DNA from: an uncultured Gemmiger sp.
GTDB taxonomy: Bacteria; Bacillota; Clostridia; Oscillospirales; Ruminococcaceae
NCBI GenBank assembly: GCA_944382785.1
Contig: CALWNO010000001.1
Span: 1 to 64,000, forward strand
Length of the DNA: 64,000 nt
Direction: 5' to 3'
Shown: positions 34,313 to 43,568 of the stretch, piece by piece
Layout: every line of letters starts with the position of its first letter
Position numbering within the stretch: position 1 is the stretch's first letter
Program-made: the position numbers and the translations under genes
Notes under the pieces: model-generated
What the model saw: only the letters and a program-made list of their open reading frames with translations
Database searches by the model: none
Told to the model about the DNA's origin: nothing

Positions 34313-36186
34313 TCTTGTACCGCCTTTCCTGCCTGTTGGATCGCGGCCATCAACGACGCCGCATCCAGTTTCTGGTCGCGGCGCAGCTGCGGGACGTTGG
34401 CGTGCAGCAGATGGGTATTATCCACCGCGTGTACCAGCATCCGGCCGGTCCAGCCATTCTGCTGCATGGCGAAACAAAGCTGCTGGCCGATCCCACCGGT
34501 CAGTACAGATTCTTCGGCAAACAGGATGGTATCATATTTCTGCAACACTTCACAGAGCCCCTGAGGCAGTGGGTAAATCTGTACCAGCTTACAGCAGTCG
34601 GCCGCGATCCCCTGCTGCGCCAGCAGATCAGCGGCCGCCAGGATTTCCTCACTTTCGGCGCCGTAGCTGACCAGCGCAATACGGGCACCGGGGGCCGTAT
34701 GGATAAAATCAAAAGGCTGACCGCTGCACCCCAAAGAGGCCAGGGCAGGGCTTTCCTTGCCGCGGGCATACCGGATGGCCCGGGGGCCGCGGGGCTCATG
34801 CACCAGCTTGCCCAGCCAGAAACGCAGTTCTGCATAGTTGGCCGGAGAGTAAGTGGGGATGCCGATCTGGCTGAAGTAACCGGGATCATAAATTCCCTGA
34901 TGGGTTTCACCGTCCCCGGGCACCAGCCCCGCCCGGTCCACGGCAAACAGCACATTCAGATGCATCAGACTCACATCGTGAATCATCTGGTCGTAAGCAC
35001 GCTGAAAAAAGGTGGAGTAGATCGCCACCACCGGCAGCAATCCCTGGCTGGCCAACCCTGCCGCAAAGGTCACGGCGTGTTCTTCGGCCATGCCCACATC
35101 AAAGAAGCGGTCGGAATGGGCCTTTTTGAAGAAATTCAGTCCGGTTCCGTATTTCATGGCCGCGGTGATGGCGCACAGGCGCGGCTCCTCATCGGCCAGA
35201 CGGCTCAGCTCATTGCCGAAACAGGTGGAGAAGGAGTCGCTGGGGGATACTTCCGGATTGGTGAGATGGTTCAGATCAAAAGCGGAAACACTATGAAACT
35301 CCCCGGGATTTTCTTCGGCCGGTTTCAGGCCCTTGCCCTTCTGGGTTACCACATGCAGAAACACAGGGGCATATTGCTCCTGAAGGTTGCTGAGCAGACG
35401 TGTCAGTTCCAGCACATCATGTCCATCCACCGGACCTACATACTGAAACCCCATCTCTTCAAACATGGTAGAGTGATAGATACCGCGACGGATCAGCTGC
35501 TTGCCGCCCTGCAGGGCCTTGACCACGCCGTTGCCGACCACCGGAATCCCTTCCAGCATATTTTCCATCTGCGCCTTGGCGTGGAAGTATTTGGGGTCGG
35601 TACGCAGTTTGGTCAGGTAATTGGCCATCTGTCCCACGTTTTTGGAGATGGACATCTTGTTATCATTGAGTACCACAATCAGGTTGTTGAGCATGCTCAC
35701 GTTGTTCATGCCCTCATAGACCATCCCGCCGGTAAAGGCGCCGTCACCGATGATGGCAACGACCTTGCCGGGTTCGCCTTTGAGCTTTTTGGCACGAGCC
35801 ACACCGATGGCGGCAGAAAGGGCCGTGCTGCCATGCCCGGCCACAAAGGTATCGCAGATGCTTTCCTTGGGATTGGGAAAGCCGGAAAGACCGTCTTTCT
35901 GGCGAAGTTCGGCAAACCCGGCACGCCGGCCGGTGAGAAGTTTGTGGGTATAGCACTGGTGCCCTACGTCGAAGAGGATCTTATCTCTGGGCAGGGTGAG
36001 AACCCGGTGCAGAGCCACGGTCAACTCCACGACCCCCAGATTGGAGGAGAGGTGTCCACCGGTGGCCGAAACACTCTCAATTAAAAAATTGCGGATATCG
36101 TCGCACAGGGCAGGCAGGTCCTGCGCCGCCAGTTTTTTGACATCCCCTGTTTGCTTGATTCGATCCAGCAAAGGATATTTCATCAT
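34309..36186 (-). CDS. dxs: 1-deoxy-D-xylulose-5-phosphate synthase
   Basis: First step of the MEP isoprenoid pathway: thiamine-diphosphate-dependent joining of pyruvate and glyceraldehyde 3-phosphate. About 625 aa. FDVGHQCYTHKLLTGR, the TPP motif GDGAFTGGMVYEGMNN with a second NDN element, and the transketolase-type DVGMAEEHAVTFAAGLASQG are intact. Start taken at ATG 36186 (GAGG upstream); the next ATG, 36183, is equally possible. In an operon with ispA, upstream, so the isoprenoid genes are co-expressed. Confidence 0.97.
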   Translation of the reverse strand: MMKYPLLDRIKQTGDVKKLAAQDLPALCDDIRNFLIESVSATGGHLSSNLGVVELTVALHRVLTLPRDKILFDVGHQCYTHKLLTGRRAGFAELRQKDGLSGFPNPKESICDTFVAGHGSTALSAAIGVARAKKLKGEPGKVVAIIGDGAFTGGMVYEGMNNVSMLNNLIVVLNDNKMSISKNVGQMANYLTKLRTDPKYFHAKAQMENMLEGIPVVGNGVVKALQGGKQLIRRGIYHSTMFEEMGFQYVGPVDGHDVLELTRLLSNLQEQYAPVFLHVVTQKGKGLKPAEENPGEFHSVSAFDLNHLTNPEVSPSDSFSTCFGNELSRLADEEPRLCAITAAMKYGTGLNFFKKAHSDRFFDVGMAEEHAVTFAAGLASQGLLPVVAIYSTFFQRAYDQMIHDVSLMHLNVLFAVDRAGLVPGDGETHQGIYDPGYFSQIGIPTYSPANYAELRFWLGKLVHEPRGPRAIRYARGKESPALASLGCSGQPFDFIHTAPGARIALVSYGAESEEILAAADLLAQQGIAADCCKLVQIYPLPQGLCEVLQKYDTILFAEESVLTGGIGQQLCFAMQQNGWTGRMLVHAVDNTHLLHANVPQLRRDQKLDAASLMAAIQQAGKAVQD

Positions 36187-36197
36187 CCTACACCTCA

Positions 36198-36665
36198 TTA
36201 CACCATGGGCATGACAAATCCGATCAGGCAGCCGAACACAGCACCCGTTACCACCTGGATAGGAGTGTGTCCCACCATTTCCTTGAGTTTCTTATGCCCA
36301 AGGATGGGCCAGATTTCGGATTCCTGATCCATCCACTCGCTGAGAAGGTGATTCAAAACTTTGGCCTGTTCCCCGGTTTCCCGCCGGACTCCCATGGCAT
36401 CATACATAACAATGATGGATACAATCAGAGCAATGGCAAACAGCGTCGAGTGAATGCCGCAATACCGTCCGGTGGATACAACCATGGCACAGACGGTGGC
36501 AGAATGGGCGCTGGGCATGCCGCCCGCTCCCCACATACGCTCCGGTATAAACTTGCCCACAATGATCAGGTTCAGAATTACCTTGATCAGCTGGGCGGAA
36601 AAGGAACTGAGCAGCGCCGTGACCAGCACGTAATTCCAACTCAGAGCCTCTTGCAGTAAATTCAT
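36198..36665 (-). CDS. Divergent PAP2 family membrane protein
   Basis: 155 aa, four to five helices. GGMPSAHSATVCAM is the phosphatase-type motif seen in the divergent PAP2 (YuiD-like, DUF212) family, and VGHTPIQVVTGAVFGCLIGF the second. It may dephosphorylate a lipid phosphate; sitting between ispA and dxs, a polyprenyl or other isoprenoid phosphate is an attractive guess. ATG 36665 has AGGAG upstream. Confidence 0.9.
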   Translation of the reverse strand: MNLLQEALSWNYVLVTALLSSFSAQLIKVILNLIIVGKFIPERMWGAGGMPSAHSATVCAMVVSTGRYCGIHSTLFAIALIVSIIVMYDAMGVRRETGEQAKVLNHLLSEWMDQESEIWPILGHKKLKEMVGHTPIQVVTGAVFGCLIGFVMPMV

Positions 36666-36713
36666 ACGGTTCCAACTCCTTAACGGCGTCAGCGGGCCCG
36701 GAGAGGGCCGCGT

Positions 36714-37601
36714 TTATTTTCTGCGCTGCACCAGCTGCTGCGCCAACCGGCGCAGGAACCAGGCGTCCGACCCCAGGGGGTCCAACGCCTGCAGCGACTC
36801 CTGGTTATTGTTTTCCGCCAGTTCCCTGGCTCCGCCCAATCCATACAGGGTGACAAAGGTGGTCTTATCGTTAGCCTCATCGCTGCCGACCGGCTTGCCA
36901 AGCTCTTCGGTGGTGGCGGTCACATCCAGAATGTCGTCCACAATCTGGAACACAAGACCGACCCCGGCGGCGTAGCGGGTCAGCGCATCCCGTACATCCG
37001 GTTCGGCATTGGCTGCAATACAGCCAAGTTCGACGGCAGCCACGATCAGCGCTCCGGTTTTGTGGCGGTGCAGCGAAAGAAGCTCGGCTTCCCCGGCGCG
37101 TTCCCGCTCATATTTCTTGTCCAGCTCCTGGCCGAACAGCATACCGCGGGCACCGCCGCCGGCAGCGAGGCAGGCAGCTGCACGAACCCGACTTTCGGCG
37201 GAAAGCGGTGCATTGGCAATTACCTCAAAAGCGGCGGTGACCAAAGCATCGGCTGCCAGCAGAGCGGTAGCTTCGTCAAACTGACAATGACAGCTGGGAC
37301 GGCCACGGCGGGTATCGTCGTTGTCCATACAGGGCAGATCGTCATGAATCAGGGAATAGCAGTGCAGCATCTCCAGCGCACAGGCATAGTCCAAAGCCAG
37401 CATCGGGTCTTTGCCGCTCACTGCACAGGAGGCCAGCGCCAAAACGGCCCGCACACGCTTGCCGCCGCCCAGCAGGCTGTATCGGGCAGCCTCTCCGATG
37501 CGGGCTGTTTCGGGCAGGTACAGGTCACACAGGGCAAGCAGACGCTGTTCCACAGCCGAAACGTACGCCTGGTATTGTGCTTGATATTCCATTGTCTGCA
37601 T
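36714..37601 (-). CDS. ispA: Polyprenyl (farnesyl) diphosphate synthase
   Basis: 295 aa. Both aspartate-rich motifs are present: SLIHDDLPCMDNDDTRRGRPSCH (first, DDxxxxD form) and FQIVDDILDVT (second), plus GGKRVRAVLAL near residue 48 for IPP binding. Builds farnesyl or similar diphosphate from DMAPP and IPP. Six nt behind xseB. Confidence 0.94.
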   Translation of the reverse strand: MQTMEYQAQYQAYVSAVEQRLLALCDLYLPETARIGEAARYSLLGGGKRVRAVLALASCAVSGKDPMLALDYACALEMLHCYSLIHDDLPCMDNDDTRRGRPSCHCQFDEATALLAADALVTAAFEVIANAPLSAESRVRAAACLAAGGGARGMLFGQELDKKYERERAGEAELLSLHRHKTGALIVAAVELGCIAANAEPDVRDALTRYAAGVGLVFQIVDDILDVTATTEELGKPVGSDEANDKTTFVTLYGLGGARELAENNNQESLQALDPLGSDAWFLRRLAQQLVQRRK

Positions 37602-37607
37602 GATGGA

Positions 37608-37820
37608 TCACTCCCCTGCTGTTTCTTTGGTCATGGCAGCGTCAATCTCCTCGATCTGCAGCTTGGCCTGCTCCAAGGTGGTGTTGCAGTACGCGATGAG
37701 CTGGGCAGCTTCGGCATACAATTTCACAGATTTATCCAGGGTGGTGGACTCGTCCTGCATCTGACGAAGAATTTCCTGCAGGCGGGCCACTCCCTCCTCA
37801 AAGTTCTTGGGTGCTTTCAT
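37608..37820 (-). CDS. xseB: Exodeoxyribonuclease VII small subunit
   Basis: 70 aa, entirely helical; NFEEGVARLQEILRQMQDESTTLDKSVKLYAEA is the XseB signature. The start ATG 37820 has GGAGGAAAC; longer reading frames lie within xseA. It overlaps xseA by 23 nt. Confidence 0.95.
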   Translation of the reverse strand: MKAPKNFEEGVARLQEILRQMQDESTTLDKSVKLYAEAAQLIAYCNTTLEQAKLQIEEIDAAMTKETAGE

Positions 37821-39036
37821 CGGTTTCCTCCGGAGAAAGATGATCAACTTGGTCAACGGTGCATCTGGCAGCGGCATCATGGCCCTGCAGCGTGAAGGTT
37901 TGTCCGACTTTCAGCTGGGACACGGTACGGCACCGACCGTTTTTGTCCCGGATAATGGCATATCCCCGCGCCAACACACCATATGGGTTCAAAGACTCTG
38001 CCACAACAGCAGCGTGGACCAGCGTATCCCCTTTTTGACGGAGCTGCGATGTGCTGGCGCTGCGTATCGACGCAGTGAGCTCCTGCAGATTCTGCCAGCG
38101 TTCTTCCAGCGCCGCTTTCTGCGCCGTGAGGGTTCGCTGTGGGGCCAAGGCATTAAGATTATTATAACACATTTGAAAGCGGGACTGTATATTTTTTTGA
38201 ATATTTTGTCCAAGAATGAATAAATTCTGTCGAACCTGGCGCATGTCTGGTACACAGACTTCGGCCGCCGCCGAGGGCGTGGGAGCGCGCAGGTCTGCCA
38301 CATAATCCAGAATGGTATAGTCGATTTCGTGGCCCACGGCAGAAACCACCGGTTTGCGGCATTTGCTGACGGCACGGGCAATGCGCTCGCTGTTGAATAC
38401 CCACAGATCTTCCTTGCTTCCGCCGCCCCGGGTCACCAAAATCAGTTCCGGGCGCGGATCGGCATCCAGTGCGCGAATGCCGTCCAGGATACTCTGTTCC
38501 GCTTCCAGTCCCTGCACATTGACGGGGGCCAGAAGCAGTCTGGTCAGAGGCCAACGGCGGGAGATCACATTGCGCACGTCCTGCAGCGCCGCCCCGGTTT
38601 TGGAAGTCACCACCCCGATGTATGCAGGCATAGGTGGCAGCGGGCGTTTGCGGGCCGGGTCAAAAAGCCCTTCCGACTCCAGCTTCTTGCGCAGGGCATC
38701 AAAAGCCATCTGGGCGGCGCCGGCGCCGAAAGGCCGCATATACTCAGCATAAACCTGAAACGCGCCGTCCCGTTCATACAGCGTGGCTCGTCCGTATACC
38801 AGGACCAGCATGCCGTTCTGCGGAGCAAAGCCCAGCAACCGGGCCTTATCCCGGAACATGACGGTTTTTACACTGGCCTGCTCGTCCTTGAGGGTAAAGT
38901 AGAGATGACCGCTCTTGCTGTGCCGAGTAAAGTTGGAAATCTCCCCGCAGATGATCAGATTGTTCAGCGGTTCACAATTATCCAGTACCCGGCGAGCCAG
39001 TGCATTCAGGGCGCTTACACGGATATATTCGGCCAT
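37798..39036 (-). CDS. xseA: Exodeoxyribonuclease VII large subunit
   Basis: 412 aa. N-terminal OB-fold (about 1-100, CGEISNFTRHSKSGHLYFTLKDEQA), catalytic domain with PAYIGVVTSKTGAALQDVRNVISRR and VTRGGGSKEDLWVFN, then PVVSAVGHEIDYTILDYVADLRAPTPSAAAE and a C-terminal coiled coil. Degrades single-stranded DNA with XseB. Confidence 0.96.
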   Translation of the reverse strand: MAEYIRVSALNALARRVLDNCEPLNNLIICGEISNFTRHSKSGHLYFTLKDEQASVKTVMFRDKARLLGFAPQNGMLVLVYGRATLYERDGAFQVYAEYMRPFGAGAAQMAFDALRKKLESEGLFDPARKRPLPPMPAYIGVVTSKTGAALQDVRNVISRRWPLTRLLLAPVNVQGLEAEQSILDGIRALDADPRPELILVTRGGGSKEDLWVFNSERIARAVSKCRKPVVSAVGHEIDYTILDYVADLRAPTPSAAAEVCVPDMRQVRQNLFILGQNIQKNIQSRFQMCYNNLNALAPQRTLTAQKAALEERWQNLQELTASIRSASTSQLRQKGDTLVHAAVVAESLNPYGVLARGYAIIRDKNGRCRTVSQLKVGQTFTLQGHDAAARCTVDQVDHLSPEETDESTQEL

Positions 39037-39962
39037 GCCCCCACCTCCTTGGCAGCCAGAATCGAAACACCGATGGCGTTGTCCGAAGCGAACTTGCCCG
39101 GCACAAAATGTGCCTGTGGAATGCGGTGGGTGATGTACTGGCGTACAAGGTCACTGCTCATCACGCCGCCGGCAAACACTACCGGCAACCCCGGATACTG
39201 GCCCTGTGCCGCCGCACACATGCGGCGCAGGGTTTCGGCCACGCACAAAAGGCAGTACTTGCACACGTATTCGGGGGAACGGCCTTCCTGCAGCAGACGT
39301 TCGCACTGGTTCTGCAGACCGGACAAACTGCAGTTCATCCCCTGCACACTGGCCCGGGGACGTATGGACTCATCACACCGGGAAGCCAGTTCGCTGACCT
39401 GCGCACCGGCGGGAAATCCGTATCCCAGATGCACGCCCAGACGATCCACTGCCTGACCGGCATACAGATCGTTGGAGGTCCCCAGACATTTCAGGTGGCC
39501 TGCAGCATCGCAGTGAAGCAGATCGGTGGTGCCGCCGGATACATGAAATACCAGCAGTTCCCTGCCAAACAAAGCAGATCCGGCCGCCGCAAACATAGCG
39601 GCGGCTACATGGCCCTGCTGATGGGTGGTTTGTACCAGAGGAATCCCACGGGCCATGGCAAAAGCGGTGGCGGCGTTGAGCCCCACAAGGAAACAGGGCA
39701 TATAGGAACCTTCCACGTCCCGGGGACGAGCGGAAACACCCACTGCTTCCACCCGGGTCAGGTCAGTTTGCTTGGCAATGGTCTGCATCAGCTGGGGCAA
39801 GGCGGCGGTGTGATGGAACACGGCATCGCTCTGACGCAGGCCCAATTGCCCGCTTTTCACCGGCAGAAATTGTTTGCAATCACAAACAACCTCTCCGGCT
39901 GTTGTATCAAAAACCGCCAGAGAGGTTGCATAGTTGCTTGTATCAAACCCGAGAATCAGCAT
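39015..39962 (-). CDS. TsaD-like (peptidase M22) protein
   Basis: 315 aa with the ASKHA fold of TsaD/Kae1: ILGFDTSNYATSLAVFD at the start, HQQGH (metal-ligand HxxxH in the TsaD position), LVFHVSGGTTDLL and PVVFAGGVMSSDLVRQY. True TsaD makes t6A in tRNA with TsaB/E and the TsaC/Sua5 product (sua5 is at 56202). This shorter version, placed between nusB and xseA, looks like the clostridial paralogue whose role is unknown; several TsaD residues differ. Overlaps xseA by 22 nt and nusB by 7 nt. Confidence 0.75.
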   Translation of the reverse strand: MLILGFDTSNYATSLAVFDTTAGEVVCDCKQFLPVKSGQLGLRQSDAVFHHTAALPQLMQTIAKQTDLTRVEAVGVSARPRDVEGSYMPCFLVGLNAATAFAMARGIPLVQTTHQQGHVAAAMFAAAGSALFGRELLVFHVSGGTTDLLHCDAAGHLKCLGTSNDLYAGQAVDRLGVHLGYGFPAGAQVSELASRCDESIRPRASVQGMNCSLSGLQNQCERLLQEGRSPEYVCKYCLLCVAETLRRMCAAAQGQYPGLPVVFAGGVMSSDLVRQYITHRIPQAHFVPGKFASDNAIGVSILAAKEVGAWPNISV

Positions 39963-40396
39963 GTTTCGCCTTCGGGCTCCTGTGCCAGGCCCTTTTCCCG
40001 TGCAACGGACCCCAGCAGCCCGTTGACAAACTGATGATCGTTATCGGCACCGTACTTTTTGACCAGTTCCACAGCTTCGTTGATGGCAACGGCCGGTTTC
40101 TTTTCCTCACCATACAGCATCTCTGCCAGGCAGATCCGCATGGCGGTCAGGCTTACCCGCGGCAAGCGGGACAAGGTCCACCCTTTCAGATGAGAAGAAA
40201 TCAGATCATCGATTTCTTCGTTATGGGCAGCCCAGTCGTTGAGCAGCCGCTGGGAAAACGAATCCATGGTCAGTTCACCGCTTTCCCCACCTGCCTGCAA
40301 GGTATCCTGCATCAGATCGGTGTGAAAGGTGGCGGCAAATGCAGCCAGAAACGCATTCTCACGGGATTCGCGTCGGGTCAATGATTTTTGGGTCAT
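39956..40396 (-). CDS. nusB: Transcription antitermination factor NusB
   Basis: 146 aa, all-helical. RRESRENAFLAAFAATF at the start and RVSLTAMRICLAEMLY plus AINEAVELVKKYG and FVNGLLGSVAR at the end are the NusB signature. Binds boxA of rRNA leaders with NusE. Confidence 0.95.
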   Translation of the reverse strand: MTQKSLTRRESRENAFLAAFAATFHTDLMQDTLQAGGESGELTMDSFSQRLLNDWAAHNEEIDDLISSHLKGWTLSRLPRVSLTAMRICLAEMLYGEEKKPAVAINEAVELVKKYGADNDHQFVNGLLGSVAREKGLAQEPEGETC

Positions 40397-40450
40397 GTTC
40401 TCTTTTTCCTAACTTTCCGTTTTGATTTTGTCGGGCTCTGAGGGCAACGT

Positions 40451-40807
40451 TCAGGCGTCCGCCTCTTCGGCCAGACCGCAGACGATCACATCCACACGGG
40501 ACACGGTGATGCCGCACATATTCTGGATGGTCTGCTTGACGTTTTCCTGGACTTTTTTGCTCACAGACATGATCTTGCTGCCGTACTTGGCAACGATATG
40601 CAGGGTGACCATGGCAACGCCATCTTCCATTTCCACAGACACAGGCTTGTGCAGGCTGGTCTTGCTCAGAATCCCACGCACGCTCTGCATGTTGCCGGAG
40701 GACACGGCGTCCACACCATCCACCTCCAGCGCGGCCACGCTGGCGATCTTGGCAATTACATCGGTCGATATCTGCAGGCTGCCCGCCACGGTATTGCGCA
40801 CATCCAT
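40451..40807 (-). CDS. Asp23/Gls24 family envelope stress protein
   Basis: 118 aa. GSLQISTDVIAKIASVAALEVDGV and VSVEMEDGVAMVTLHIVAKYGSKI, VKQTIQNMCGITVSRVDVIVCGL are family hallmarks (two-layer alpha/beta). In clostridia this gene, amaP/yqhY type, usually precedes nusB as here and may link envelope state to lipid synthesis. Own promoter at 40874-40902. Confidence 0.92.
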   Translation of the reverse strand: MDVRNTVAGSLQISTDVIAKIASVAALEVDGVDAVSSGNMQSVRGILSKTSLHKPVSVEMEDGVAMVTLHIVAKYGSKIMSVSKKVQENVKQTIQNMCGITVSRVDVIVCGLAEEADA

Positions 40808-40873
40808 GGGTCTTACCTCCTGTTATTCGGGGCACATTCGATGCGCCCCGGTATTCATTGTTTAATTAAACAT

Positions 40874-40902
40874 ACTATACCATACAAAACTTTTTTTGTA
40901 AA
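40874..40902 (-). promoter_or_regulatory. Promoter of the Asp23-nusB-xse-isp operon
   Basis: Minus strand TTTACA-17 nt-TATAGT in a short AT-rich gap; a small TTTAATTAAA palindrome follows the -10 box. Confidence 0.8.
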
Positions 40903-40916
40903 TATCGGCCGGTGTT

Positions 40917-41531
40917 TTACTTCACTTCGGTGACGGTGATGTTTTGCGCTTCCAGCCCTTCACAACTGGAGAGCAGCACATCCCGGATCTGCGTTACCTC
41001 ATCAGCGCTCAGCGCGTCGTTCTCGGTCATGACGGTCACATCCGCCCGGGCCTGGCCCAGAGTCACCACGCAGTCGGCAAAGCCCTTGGCCTTGATCTTG
41101 CTTTCCAGACTGGTTTCGGTGGTGATGTTGCTGATCTGCAATTCCAGCTCCTCTGTAAGCTTTTCCTTTTCTTCATCGCTCAGGGCGGTGCTTTTCAAGG
41201 TTTTCTGGATAGAATCAAGGGCTTCATCCCGGGCTTTGGTTCGTGCCATCCGGGCCGATTCAAAAAAGTCGTCGCCGGTGTCCTGGCTGGCACTGACCAG
41301 CTGGGCTTCCCCGTAATTCTTGTTGGCGGTCTCCTCAGCCGGCTCGGTGCTCAAAGGATCATATACTGCCACGCTTTCGGTCTGCGCGGAGGCGGAAACC
41401 GCCTCCGGCTCGGTACCGGCAGCGTCGGGGGCGGCTTTGGCAAAATTCCAGTTCATATACACGGCCGCCCCCAACGCCAGTACCAGCGTGGCCAGGGTCA
41501 CGCCGCGGCCCTTGTGTTGCAGTTTCATCAT
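40917..41531 (-). CDS. spoIIIAH: Stage III sporulation protein AH
   Basis: 204 aa. One N-terminal helix (about 10-30), a linker rich in Ala, Glu and Ser, then a YscJ/FliF-like ring-building domain with DDFFESARMARTKARDEALDSIQKTL and VVTLGQARADVTVM. SpoIIIAH on the mother-cell side binds forespore SpoIIQ to form the feeding-tube channel. Start overlaps spoIIIAG by 4 nt; GGAGG precedes it. Last gene of the operon. Confidence 0.93.
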   Translation of the reverse strand: MMKLQHKGRGVTLATLVLALGAAVYMNWNFAKAAPDAAGTEPEAVSASAQTESVAVYDPLSTEPAEETANKNYGEAQLVSASQDTGDDFFESARMARTKARDEALDSIQKTLKSTALSDEEKEKLTEELELQISNITTETSLESKIKAKGFADCVVTLGQARADVTVMTENDALSADEVTQIRDVLLSSCEGLEAQNITVTEVK

Positions 41532-42097
41532 GGATTGCCTCCTTCTTGTTGCGATGTGACCATTTTTGTGACGGTGATATGATTGGCCCCGACTCCGGTC
41601 AAAGCCCGGACCAGTTCGGTGACGGTATTTTGCACGCGGGCATTGTTGCCGCCTTCACACAAGACGGCGACACCCTGGATGCTGGGCGCCTGTACCCGCT
41701 CCACCAATGCCGTATCTCCCAGCAGCACGTGTTCACTGCGGATGGAGGTTTCGCCTTGTTCCGTATCGGTGGCATAAACGGTTGATTCTCCGGCGGAAAG
41801 GGTGAGCATGACCCGGCATTGCCCGGCGCCATCCACAGCCTGAATCAATTCCTGCAGCTGTTGCTCCAGCTCCTCCGCGTACAGCTGTGTGTCCGCCTGC
41901 CGGGAAGCTTCATCCGTCTGCTGCGCGAGGTCCACGGAACCGGCGTCTGCAGGCAGCCACTCCGAAACACAGAGAAGCACCATACCGATGAGCCCTGCCG
42001 CCACCAACAGATTAAGACGGCGCTTTTCTTCCGGAAACCGTTTGCGGCAGGCTTCCAGCAGAGGAGCAAGCTTTTCTTTCCAAGAGCCGGTCATCAT
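41528..42097 (-). CDS. spoIIIAG: Stage III sporulation protein AG
   Basis: 189 aa; one membrane helix (about 27-46, LVAAGLIGMVLLCVSEWL), then the ring-forming domain with YAEELEQQLQELIQAVDGAGQCRVMLTL, SIQGVAVLCEGGNNARVQNTVTELVRALTGV. ATG 42097 has GGGAGGG upstream. Slightly shorter than the Bacillus protein. Confidence 0.93.
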   Translation of the reverse strand: MMTGSWKEKLAPLLEACRKRFPEEKRRLNLLVAAGLIGMVLLCVSEWLPADAGSVDLAQQTDEASRQADTQLYAEELEQQLQELIQAVDGAGQCRVMLTLSAGESTVYATDTEQGETSIRSEHVLLGDTALVERVQAPSIQGVAVLCEGGNNARVQNTVTELVRALTGVGANHITVTKMVTSQQEGGNP

Positions 42098-42098
42098 G

Positions 42099-42539
42099 TT
42101 ACTTCCCTCCCTTCGTTTCCAAAATGAAGGAAAGTGTGCCGCTGTTTTCCTCCAGAATCGACTGCGCGGCGGCCATGTCGGCGCTGTTGTCCAGCAGGAT
42201 ATGCAGCGTTTCCCCCTCCAGCGTCCAAGCGGCTTTGATCCCCTTTTGCTCCAATAAGGTTCCCAGTGCCCGGGCAGAAACCTCCAGACCCAACTGTTCT
42301 TCATAGGTTGACAGATCGGCCGCTGCCGGGTTCCGGCTGCTGACCCCGCCGATCCCCCGGGCAACGGCATTCCAGTCTGTCCCCGCACCGGTTTGCAGTA
42401 CCGACGTTAGAATATATAGCAGCAGCACGGTATTTATGACCGGCTTGAAATGATTGTCCGGCCAAAAAATGCGGATCATGCCGGCAACCGCACACAGCAG
42501 GCACACCCCCAGAGCCATCTGACGGATCGATTGCATCAT
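42099..42539 (-). CDS. spoIIIAF: Stage III sporulation protein AF
   Basis: 146 aa. Two N-terminal helices (about 5-25 and 33-50, VINTVLLLYILTSVL) followed by a soluble alpha/beta ring domain (EEQLGLEVSARALGTLLEQKGI). Member of the SpoIIIA-SpoIIQ channel. One nt beyond the spoIIIAE stop. Confidence 0.9.
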   Translation of the reverse strand: MMQSIRQMALGVCLLCAVAGMIRIFWPDNHFKPVINTVLLLYILTSVLQTGAGTDWNAVARGIGGVSSRNPAAADLSTYEEQLGLEVSARALGTLLEQKGIKAAWTLEGETLHILLDNSADMAAAQSILEENSGTLSFILETKGGK

Positions 42540-43568
42540 TTATCCCCCCGTTCCGGTAATCAACAGCAGTGCCGTGGATAAAAACACCATAAAAAAGTAC
42601 AAAGTCAGAATGGACCCGCACAGACGCGCTCCCTGAGCAAAGCTGTGACAGATCTGGCCGCATTGATGTTGCCCGCTGCCGGTAGCCACAATCCCGGCCA
42701 GAGAAAAGCTCAGATAAAACAGGAGACAGTGGAGAAATACCGGTAGGAATACCCCACCCAGTGCCAGTATCGCGGCCAGCGCCAGTGAACCTTTCAGCAT
42801 CTGTACCGCGCTGGCGGCTCCCGACAACGCGGCCGCGGCCGCATCCCCCACCACCGGGATCGCCCCGCTCAGAATGCCGCGCCCCATCCGAATGGCTGCA
42901 TTGTCCATGGTACCGGCCAAAATGTTTTGAAGCCCCAGCACAAAACTGAAAAGGGCGGCACAAAGTTTGAGCAGCCAGGAAAGACATCGGGCAAAAATGT
43001 CGGCGGCTTCTGCAATACCGGCATTGCCCCACACGGCGGCTGAAAGTCCGAAGCAGAAGTAAATCTGCATCACGGGCATCAGCACAGTACGGATAGCACC
43101 GGAAAGAAACGTGGACATGGCGTAAAACATTGTACTGTAGACGGCGGCCCCGCCTGTCTGACCGCCGGCAAGAGCAGCGGCACTGTAGATGGGAACAAAT
43201 CCGATCAGATAGGTCTGACACTCCTGCGCGGTTTGTCCTACCAGAGTGACCAAATCCATCATACCGGCCAGACTGATGGCGCCAAACCCCAATACGGAAA
43301 CGGCGTCAATGCACTTTTGCCCCCCGCCTTTTCCCGCAATCAATCCAGCGGCGCAGGAAAGAATGAGATATGTGATGGATTGGGTCGCCAAGCGTATGGG
43401 AGGTCCCATTGCCTTTTTGGCAGCATCGGCAATCCATTGCCCTACCGCAGACAAATCCCACTGCAGGACATCCGACAATTCTTCCTGAGCCTCTTCCACG
43501 TAAGATTGTGCGTCCGCAGGCATTCCTTCTGCGGAAGCGGGAGAGGCGGCAAACAACAGAATTGCCAT
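42540..43568 (-). CDS. spoIIIAE: Stage III sporulation protein AE
   Basis: About 342 aa. Short signal-like start MAILLFAASPASA, an acidic segment, then about seven helices of the SpoIIIAE permease-like core (DLVTLVGQTAQECQTYLIGFVPIYSAAALAGG; MGRGILSGAIPVVGDAAAAALSGA). The ATG at 43568 shares a base with the spoIIIAD stop (TGATG) and has no ribosome site of its own, so it depends on coupling; a GTG at 43571 is an alternative. The longer open frame upstream is antisense to nothing but overlaps spoIIIAD and is not real. Confidence 0.92.
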   Translation of the reverse strand: MAILLFAASPASAEGMPADAQSYVEEAQEELSDVLQWDLSAVGQWIADAAKKAMGPPIRLATQSITYLILSCAAGLIAGKGGGQKCIDAVSVLGFGAISLAGMMDLVTLVGQTAQECQTYLIGFVPIYSAAALAGGQTGGAAVYSTMFYAMSTFLSGAIRTVLMPVMQIYFCFGLSAAVWGNAGIAEAADIFARCLSWLLKLCAALFSFVLGLQNILAGTMDNAAIRMGRGILSGAIPVVGDAAAAALSGAASAVQMLKGSLALAAILALGGVFLPVFLHCLLFYLSFSLAGIVATGSGQHQCGQICHSFAQGARLCGSILTLYFFMVFLSTALLLITGTGG

